Source: Marinoscillum sp. (GTDB taxonomy: Bacteria; Bacteroidota; Bacteroidia; Cytophagales; Cyclobacteriaceae). From it: a stretch of DNA of 39,236 bases. This document shows positions 33,519-39,236 of the stretch, in pieces. The position numbers were made by a program, and so were the translations under genes. The DNA lies in contig JAMWZA010000038.1 in NCBI GenBank assembly GCA_024305105.1, forward strand, positions 1 through 39,236, given 5' to 3'. The first letter of the stretch is position 1. Each line of letters starts with the position of its first letter. The notes beneath the pieces are model-generated. The model saw nothing but the letters and a program-made list of their open reading frames with translations, searched no databases and was not told the DNA's origin.

Positions 33519-34409
33519 TTATTCCTTATGGGTAGTCCAAATCTCATCTATTAACGACAATGTTTTAAGTTTGTTGCCTGTTGATTCATCAACTTCCACA
33601 AAAGGGATTTTACCTAAATGTTTCCATTTATTGTCATTGATTTCTGCCTTAAATTCGATGGTTTCGCCAAGCTGTCCGGTATTTTCAGGGTAAATCATTT
33701 CAATCGTTTCTTTATACTGCCCATCATTAAAAGCATAGCTACCAGAACCAGCGGCATATATTTCATCATCATTCTTATTAAAGTAAACCCAGGTGAAATG
33801 GGTAGGAGTGATCAATTTGATGTAGCCAACATACTCTGGGTATTCGATATAGTTACCGTCTATTTTTTCACGATAAGAGACCAAATCCCATGTGCCTATT
33901 AGCTGGTTTTTTTGATTTGACCTCATATCTGTTCGTACCCATTTCTCCTCTATTTTACTGGAATCTACAACAATAATGCTTCCACTTATAGGATCAACCT
34001 CCATTACCTTAGCAAATCCCTTATGATGCCATTCGTCATCTGGGATACTTATATCAAAGGGAATGGCCTGACCCAGTTCGCTACTTCCTGGCGGGTAGAA
34101 GAACTTAATGTCTTCTACGTATTTTCCGTTCTCAATTTTATAGCTACCACCACCCATCCCAAGTAACTGGTTGTTTTTCTGATCGTACTTAAACCATGTG
34201 AAATGATTGCTGGTTAGATGCTTCTGATAAACAATACTGTCTCCGTATGCTTTCCATTCACTACTCCCTTGATCATGAGGTATGTATTTGGTGAGTTTCC
34301 AGGTGCCTTCTATTGAAGGTATCGTTTTTTTGGGTTGACTCTGTGGGGTTGTTGCGAAAATAATCGCAATAACAACAAGAGATAATCTTAGGGGTTTTGG
34401 GGTTTTCAT
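33519..34409 (-). CDS. Secreted protein with two tandem lipocalin-like domains
   Basis: A 296-residue protein with a signal-like start (LRLSLVVIAIIFATTPQSQ). Two copies of one domain follow, about 32-162 and about 170-293. Both begin GTWxL and share HFTWxxxxxxxxxxxxxGGGSY or GSGSY, a KFFYPP or MIYPEN segment, ELGQAI or QLGETI and a final W. The pattern resembles DUF4488-type lipocalin-like proteins. The duplication is visible by eye but diverged at the residue level, so it is old. Ligand and role are unknown. The gap to the divergent gene at 34579 should hold both promoters. Confidence 0.75.
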   Translation of the reverse strand: MKTPKPLRLSLVVIAIIFATTPQSQPKKTIPSIEGTWKLTKYIPHDQGSSEWKAYGDSIVYQKHLTSNHFTWFKYDQKNNQLLGMGGGSYKIENGKYVEDIKFFYPPGSSELGQAIPFDISIPDDEWHHKGFAKVMEVDPISGSIIVVDSSKIEEKWVRTDMRSNQKNQLIGTWDLVSYREKIDGNYIEYPEYVGYIKLITPTHFTWVYFNKNDDEIYAAGSGSYAFNDGQYKETIEMIYPENTGQLGETIEFKAEINDNKWKHLGKIPFVEVDESTGNKLKTLSLIDEIWTTHKE

Positions 34410-34578
34410 CTCTTAAATATTTTGAGTTACATATAAAAGATAGAATATAATTAGGTTAATTCAAAGGGCTTGTCGTTTTATCTGGAGTGAAAAGGACTTG
34501 ATTATTCTTCAGGGCATTTCACAGGAGATTTGAAAATTAGTTAACTTCAATTCTTAAATCAATTCCGCCTTTAAATAA

Positions 34579-35367
34579 GTGTTAAATAATATTTTGATAT
34601 CACTGCTGCTGACATCTGCCGCCTACATTAGTGTGCAGTCAGGAGAGACACGTCTAACAGGGGTGTATCGTGGGAAGACATTGTTTATTCAAAATCCTTA
34701 CAATAGTGAGATAAAGGGCTTTTGTATAACAGAAATTAGAGTCAATAATCGCAACTTGAATCTCAACTATAATTTGAGTGCTATCAAGTTAGATTTTGAG
34801 GGAATAGAGCAGAATACGCCTATCGCAGTTCATATATTTCATTCAGACAGTTGCAAGCCGGTTATTATCAATCCAGACGCTATTGCCTATCATTACTCCT
34901 TCGCCTTTAAGGAAATATCCATGAATGATTCGGTGCTTGTTTGGAATAGTGAAGGGGATCAACAGCAAGGACTATACACACTGGAATATTACGATTATGG
35001 TATCTGGCAAACTCGAGATACCATAGCGTCTAAGGGTAGTTTTGGTGGAGCTACCTACGTTCATTTTCCAAAACTACAAGAAGGACCGAACAAACTTCGC
35101 CTTAAATACACCTTCGCAAGTGGAGATTATCTGTATTCTCGAGAAATCGACTTTCACTATTACGAAGAATCGGTTACTTTTAGTCCTAAGAGTGCCAAGA
35201 ATACATTGACCATTTCCAGGTATGCCAGTTATGAAATCTACAATGCAGGCAATGAACTGGTATTGTCAGGTTCTGGCAATACCATAGATATTCGGAGTCT
35301 ACCAAAAGGTGATTACATTATCTACTTTGATAACAAAGATCCCGGTGTGTTCAAAAAGATTGACTAG
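34579..35367 (+). CDS. Secreted protein, possible type IX-like C-terminal domain
   Basis: A 262-residue protein starting with GTG at 34579; no ATG nearer the signal peptide was found. The N-terminus (MLNNILISLLLTSAAYISVQ) looks like a signal peptide. The middle (about 30-195) is beta-rich with no known motif. The last 60 residues (SYEIYNAGNELVLSGSGNTI, then IRSLPKGDYIIYFD and VFKKID) resemble a short type IX secretion system type A sorting domain, including the L-P-x-G-x-Y turn and the final K. It overlaps the convergent transporter gene by 4 bp. Confidence 0.7.
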   Translation: MLNNILISLLLTSAAYISVQSGETRLTGVYRGKTLFIQNPYNSEIKGFCITEIRVNNRNLNLNYNLSAIKLDFEGIEQNTPIAVHIFHSDSCKPVIINPDAIAYHYSFAFKEISMNDSVLVWNSEGDQQQGLYTLEYYDYGIWQTRDTIASKGSFGGATYVHFPKLQEGPNKLRLKYTFASGDYLYSREIDFHYYEESVTFSPKSAKNTLTISRYASYEIYNAGNELVLSGSGNTIDIRSLPKGDYIIYFDNKDPGVFKKID

Positions 35368-36755
35368 AACAGGTTTACCCCAAAGAAGGTCTGAAGAAAT
35401 GTGAGTAAAAACATGGTTCCGAGAACCAATGGACACAATATGGTGATGGCAAAATTCAGATACTTCTGCACAAAGGACCCCATATAGCCGGGATAACCTT
35501 TAGCTATCTCCTCGTTGAGGTTTTTAGTCTTCCAGGCATAAGCAGCAAAAATGGAGATCATACATCCCCCCAATGGAAGAAACGTGTCATTGGCCACATT
35601 TTGTGCAAAGTCCATGAACGAAGTGGCATTTTCTGAACCCACATAAGTAATGAAACTACTAAAGAAAGCTGAGTAGCCATTGGAAAGTAAAGAGGGTAGT
35701 CCAAGTGCGAAAATGATTCCAGCCATGATCCAAACAGCTCTTGATCTTCTTACTCCTTTTTCATCCACAATATAAGCAACAGGTACTTCTAGTAGTGATA
35801 CTGTAGAAGTCAGTGCCGCAAATGACAGCAGTAAGAAGAACAATGACCCGATAACAACTCCGAGTGTTGGTCCAAGGCTCTGAAAAGCACCAGGCAGTAC
35901 GGTGAAAATCAATCCAGCTCCCTGACCTGCACCTTCCATGGTGCCATCAGTTAAGTATGCCACCATTGGAAACATCATCAAACCGGCGATAAAAGCAATG
36001 CCTACATCCGCTAATGTGATGAAGGCAGCACTACTCACGATGTTGTCATCCTTTCCAACATAACTACCGTAGGTAATTAAGGCTCCCATTCCTAAAGAAA
36101 GAGAAAAGAAAGCTTGTCCCATTGCATTGCCCATTACTCCGAGAGAGAGTTTTGAGAAATCAGGGACCAGGTAAAAGCTTAGACCCTTGAACGCATTGTC
36201 AAGGGTAAGTGAGTAGATAACCAAGCCTAAGATCATGATGATCAAGGTAGGCATCAGTATCTTAGAAGCTTTCTCAATCCCACCAGCAACACCTTTAGAG
36301 ACGATAAATGCGGTTGCCAACATAAATAAGATCGCATATCCGCCTACTTTGAATACATCTTTGATGAAAGAGCCAAATTGGTTACCAATATCAAAATTAC
36401 CGGAGAGTAATTCAACGAAATAACCAAAAGCCCATCCAGCCACTACATTATAGAAGGAGAGGATTACTACGCCGCTCAATATTCCAAGAATCCCTAGGAT
36501 CTTCCATTTTTTAAAACCCAATGCTGCGTACGCACCAGCTGGGTTGAGTTGAGTCTTACGACCAATAGCGATTTCTGTCACCATTACCGGGAAACAAAGG
36601 ATAAAGCAAAAGATGAGGTACATAACCAGAAAAGCGGCTCCACCTCCAGCACCTACTTCAAACGGAAAACTCCAGATATTCCCTAAACCAACTGCTGAGC
36701 CTGCAGCAGCTAAAATGAAACCTAATTTATTGGAGAATGAACCTCTTCCAGCCAT
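35364..36755 (-). CDS. Neurotransmitter:sodium symporter family transporter
   Basis: A 463-residue membrane protein with about 11 or 12 segments and the LeuT-type fold. Segment 1 carries SAVGLGNIWSFPFEVGAGGG, the sodium and substrate site. TEIAIGRKTQLNPAGAYAALG follows segment 2, and SLGMGALITYGSYVGKDDNI lies near segment 6. Such transporters take up amino acids or related molecules with sodium. The substrate is not predictable here. It stands alone on the minus strand between convergent and same-strand neighbours. Confidence 0.93.
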   Translation of the reverse strand: MAGRGSFSNKLGFILAAAGSAVGLGNIWSFPFEVGAGGGAAFLVMYLIFCFILCFPVMVTEIAIGRKTQLNPAGAYAALGFKKWKILGILGILSGVVILSFYNVVAGWAFGYFVELLSGNFDIGNQFGSFIKDVFKVGGYAILFMLATAFIVSKGVAGGIEKASKILMPTLIIMILGLVIYSLTLDNAFKGLSFYLVPDFSKLSLGVMGNAMGQAFFSLSLGMGALITYGSYVGKDDNIVSSAAFITLADVGIAFIAGLMMFPMVAYLTDGTMEGAGQGAGLIFTVLPGAFQSLGPTLGVVIGSLFFLLLSFAALTSTVSLLEVPVAYIVDEKGVRRSRAVWIMAGIIFALGLPSLLSNGYSAFFSSFITYVGSENATSFMDFAQNVANDTFLPLGGCMISIFAAYAWKTKNLNEEIAKGYPGYMGSFVQKYLNFAITILCPLVLGTMFLLTFLQTFFGVNLF

Positions 36756-36776
36756 GTTGTTTTATTTGTTAAGAGC

Positions 36777-36784
36777 CAAATATA
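36777..36784 (-). promoter_or_regulatory. Candidate -7 element of the symporter gene
   Basis: TATATTTG on the minus strand, 21 bp ahead of the ATG and matching TAnnTTTG. It is followed by GGC, as in the element before the XRE gene. No clear -33 element was seen. Confidence 0.35.
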
Positions 36785-36840
36785 GCAAAACCAGTTAAAG
36801 CAGCTAATGGGTATTTGTATAGATTGAATTTAAGTATGCC

Positions 36841-38268
36841 TTACAGGTCTTCATCGTCCAGCGGAACCTCATATGGATAGCTGAATAAGTGGTTTTTCTT
36901 GATCGAGTCTGCAACTTTGTTAGGTACAAATTCTTCCCAGCCTACTTCTCCACGTTGGATCATTTCCAAAACATCATCAGATATGATGTGAAGATTATCT
37001 GTTTTAGCTCCTTCCAGGTCTTCGACTTTTTTATTGTCCACCAGGTAATTAAACAGATTTTTTAAATGTGGCTCAGGCTCAAATGTTTTTGAAGTCTGTA
37101 TTTGTTCAGAATTGGTTTTGAAAGTAGGGTAGACGTAAAGCTTCACATTGCTACCGAACAGACGACTGAAGGACTCCAGGATTCCTCCATTAAGGTTTTC
37201 ATAATAGGACTCATCAAAAATCCTAACCAGGTTATAATAACCTAAAACGATTCCTAATTTACGGTGTCTGGTAAACTGTGATAAGTAGGAAGCCAGTTTG
37301 TAGTGCTCCTGATAATTAGAAATGAGCACATTTTGTCCCAAAGAGCATAGAAGGTCAACACGATCCAGGAAATCTGTTTCATCTACTTCTCCTTCAAGTG
37401 TCAGATCATTTAGTGTTAGCTCTACTATTGGAGTGATGTTTTGAATCTCTACATCAGATTCCTTTCGAAATGCCCGCATCCCTGTAATCATCATGTCCAC
37501 ATTTACATGAGTAACCGGGCGAAAGCGTCCTCTGAGTACGAAAATGTTCTTTTTATAAAGGGCTGCGGAAGGTTGCAGTACATTTCCTTTAGGGCCAAAC
37601 ATCGCGGCATGAGTCAATCCATTTTTAACCAACTTCAAACTCATCAGGCGGTTGTCCACATGATGGAAGTCAGGCCCCTGTATTCGGAACATGTCGATTT
37701 CTAATCTGGAATGGTGAATGTTGTCAGTTAGTGAATTAAGAATTTCCTCAGGTTCGGTGTAGTTGTAGCATGCGTGAAGCAAGTTTACGCCTACCATTCC
37801 AAGAACCTGTTGCTGCCAGAGGGGGTCACTATCTTTAAGAATGACATGAATCACACAGTCATTCGGATCCGAATTGGGATGCTTCTGAAATCGTAGACCT
37901 ATCCAGCCATGTCCCTGGTTGGTACGCTTATAGTTTAGCGTTTCTACAGTATTGGCGAAAGCAAAGAAGTGCGAACGTTTAGCTCGGTTTGTCAAACGTT
38001 GGGCCAATAAAGAATACTCTCTATCCAGCATCTTCATCAGCTTATCTTCGCATACGTATCGCAGACTTTTGCCATAGATGGCATCACTAAACGTCATGTC
38101 GTATGCGGACATGGTCTTAGCGATGGTCCCTGAGGCTGCACCCGCTTTGAAAAAATAATCTGCTACTTCCTGACCGCCACCTATCTCAGCGATCGTTCCG
38201 TAGATTTTATCGTCCAGATTGAGTGAAAGTGCCTTTTCTTTTGTGGTGAGTGTTTTGAATGATTCCAT
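36841..38268 (-). CDS. Conserved Bacteroidota cytoplasmic protein of unknown function
   Basis: A 475-residue soluble protein with a highly recognisable N-terminus (DKIYGTIAEIGGGQEVADYF, then KAGAASGTIAKTMSAYDMTF and DAIYGK). Further family-like stretches are LRYVCEDKLMKMLDREY, MSLKLVKNGLTHAAMFGPKG and the C-terminal FSYPYEVPLDD. Close relatives occur in many Bacteroidota and are sometimes labelled nicotinate-nucleotide adenylyltransferase. No HxGH nucleotidyltransferase motif is seen here, so that label is not used. It is probably single-copy core genome; function is unknown. It ends with an acidic tail (DDEDL). Confidence 0.85.
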   Translation of the reverse strand: MESFKTLTTKEKALSLNLDDKIYGTIAEIGGGQEVADYFFKAGAASGTIAKTMSAYDMTFSDAIYGKSLRYVCEDKLMKMLDREYSLLAQRLTNRAKRSHFFAFANTVETLNYKRTNQGHGWIGLRFQKHPNSDPNDCVIHVILKDSDPLWQQQVLGMVGVNLLHACYNYTEPEEILNSLTDNIHHSRLEIDMFRIQGPDFHHVDNRLMSLKLVKNGLTHAAMFGPKGNVLQPSAALYKKNIFVLRGRFRPVTHVNVDMMITGMRAFRKESDVEIQNITPIVELTLNDLTLEGEVDETDFLDRVDLLCSLGQNVLISNYQEHYKLASYLSQFTRHRKLGIVLGYYNLVRIFDESYYENLNGGILESFSRLFGSNVKLYVYPTFKTNSEQIQTSKTFEPEPHLKNLFNYLVDNKKVEDLEGAKTDNLHIISDDVLEMIQRGEVGWEEFVPNKVADSIKKNHLFSYPYEVPLDDEDL

Positions 38269-38348
38269 TAAGGATGCCTGCCTTCGTTTGAATGTTAAAT
38301 TTATGCCATAACAACGTCAAATTAAACGTAAATGGTCCATAAATAAAA

Positions 38349-38371
38349 AAGCCGGCTAGGCCGGCTTTTGT
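38349..38371 (-). terminator. Bidirectional terminator between acyl-CoA dehydrogenase and the 475-aa protein gene
   Basis: AAAAGCCGGC and GCCGGCTTTT form a perfect 10-bp stem with a 3-nt loop. It lies 22 bp after the stop of the dehydrogenase gene. The A and T runs at both ends allow use from either side. Confidence 0.9.
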
Positions 38372-38393
38372 TTCAAAAATTCGCAAAAGGTGA

Positions 38394-39236
38394 TTAATTG
38401 TAAAGACTGTAAGGAAACTTATTTTCTTCTACCATTTTCGCAGCAATTGATCTTCTAAGCTCCTTCGTATTGACAGGATTAAATTTGGTGAAACGTTTCA
38501 TTCCCATCATCATTACTTTAAGCTCGTCGCCTTCAGTAAAGCATGCAACTGCCTCATCACCGTGATTTTTTATTTTTTGGATGGCTTCATGCATATAGAG
38601 TTTGGTCATGCTCACATACAGTTCACTTGCTTCCTCACCATGCAGGCTGATTAGTTTCTCAGTTCTAAGCAGAGAAGATTCCAATACATAAATTTCGATC
38701 ATCATGTCAGCAATGTGCATAAGGATCTCTTGTTCGTCTGTCAGCTTAGGGCCAAATGTTTCTGCCGCTTTCCCAGCTACCATCAATGCTGCCTTCTTTA
38801 ATTTTTTCAAGACGTCTTTCTCCTCAGCTAAAGGTGCACTTAAATCAGGCATGTCAAAAGAAGGTACAGAAGTCAATTCTTTAGCGACATCCATGGCTGG
38901 TCCTAAAAGATCAATCTCACCTTTCATCGCTCGCTTAAACATCATGCCAACCAGCAACATTCTGTTGATCTCATTGGTGCCTTCATAAATACGGGTGATT
39001 CGTGCATCTCTGTAGGCTCGTGCCATAGGAGCTTCCTCAGAGAAGCCCATCCCGCCATAAACTTGCACGCCTTCATCCACACAGTAATCAAGTGCTTCCG
39101 AACCATGAACTTTAATGATAGCACATTCAATAGAGAATTGCTCAAGCGCTTTAAGCTTTGCTTTGCTTGGATCCATTCCTTCACCGATTAACGACTCAAT
39201 TCGATCATCGATGTTTTGGCCGGCTCTGTATGAAGC
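38394..39236 (-). CDS. Acyl-CoA dehydrogenase, C-terminal part (gene runs past the window)
   Basis: 281 codons are visible and the frame is open to the window edge. The upstream part reads ASYRAGQNIDDRIESLIGEG before the internal Met at 39176, so that Met is not the start. GSEALDYCVDEGVQVYGGMG and ARAYRDARITRIYEGTNEIN are the FAD-binding and active-site region of acyl-CoA dehydrogenases. The C-terminal extension of about 190 residues is typical of the long FadE/AcdA-like enzymes in Bacteroidota fatty acid oxidation. The gene is followed by a strong terminator. The N-terminal domain is out of view. Confidence 0.93.
   Translation of the reverse strand, partial: ASYRAGQNIDDRIESLIGEGMDPSKAKLKALEQFSIECAIIKVHGSEALDYCVDEGVQVYGGMGFSEEAPMARAYRDARITRIYEGTNEINRMLLVGMMFKRAMKGEIDLLGPAMDVAKELTSVPSFDMPDLSAPLAEEKDVLKKLKKAALMVAGKAAETFGPKLTDEQEILMHIADMMIEIYVLESSLLRTEKLISLHGEEASELYVSMTKLYMHEAIQKIKNHGDEAVACFTEGDELKVMMMGMKRFTKFNPVNTKELRRSIAAKMVEENKFPYSLYN

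Overview
The window looks like chromosome of a marine or soil Bacteroidota, probably order Cytophagales. Supporting signs are TAnnTTTG-type promoter elements, a TamL/TamB pair with a lipoprotein Omp85, VirE_N/DUF3987 mobile-element genes, a possible type IX secretion-like C-terminal domain and DUF4136/DUF3108 proteins. Assignments rest on reading the sequence and on family knowledge; no database search was run.

Region 1 (1 to about 9066) is the right end of an integrative element. Its genes all lie on the minus strand: a HTH/zinc-finger protein, a tyrosine recombinase, an unknown 338-aa protein, two excisionase-like HTH proteins, an archaeo-eukaryotic primase-like VirE_N protein, a PriCT-2/DUF3987 protein, and then the cargo. 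The cargo is a XRE repressor, a full-length 699-aa prokaryotic Argonaute whose PIWI catalytic tetrad is lost but whose guide-binding MID residues remain, and the start of a heavy-metal-domain/AraC-type regulator that overlaps the Argonaute stop codon by ATGA. The element abuts the 3' end of mnmE, the gene end also used by the Salmonella genomic island SGI1. Between the integrase operon and mnmE lie five helically phased TGTATC-type repeats. The left end is outside the window.

Region 2 (9049 to 22876) is core genome: mnmE, a gene-free stretch made of 161-bp tandem repeats, a SWIM/SNF2 helicase, the tamB-tamL envelope pair and a small outer-membrane beta-barrel protein.

Region 3 (22933 to 27526) is a five-gene manganese/zinc uptake operon (dtxR/mntR-like, troA-, troB-, troC- and troD-like). 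It sits behind a perfect 16-bp palindrome. The troC-like permease carries a fused DtxR-type sensor domain.

Region 4 (27785 to 31246) is a plus-strand lysine/meso-diaminopimelate group (dapD, DUF3108, TPR lipoprotein, lysA with a TTG start). Region 5 (31238 to 39236) holds a NhaC antiporter with a DUF4136 lipoprotein and a 65-aa protein, a tandem-duplicated secreted protein, a GTG-start secreted protein, a neurotransmitter:sodium symporter family transporter, a conserved Bacteroidota protein of unknown function, and a cut-off acyl-CoA dehydrogenase.

The most interesting part is the cargo operon: XRE repressor, inactive long Argonaute and metal-domain regulator, with no recognised effector next to it inside the window.
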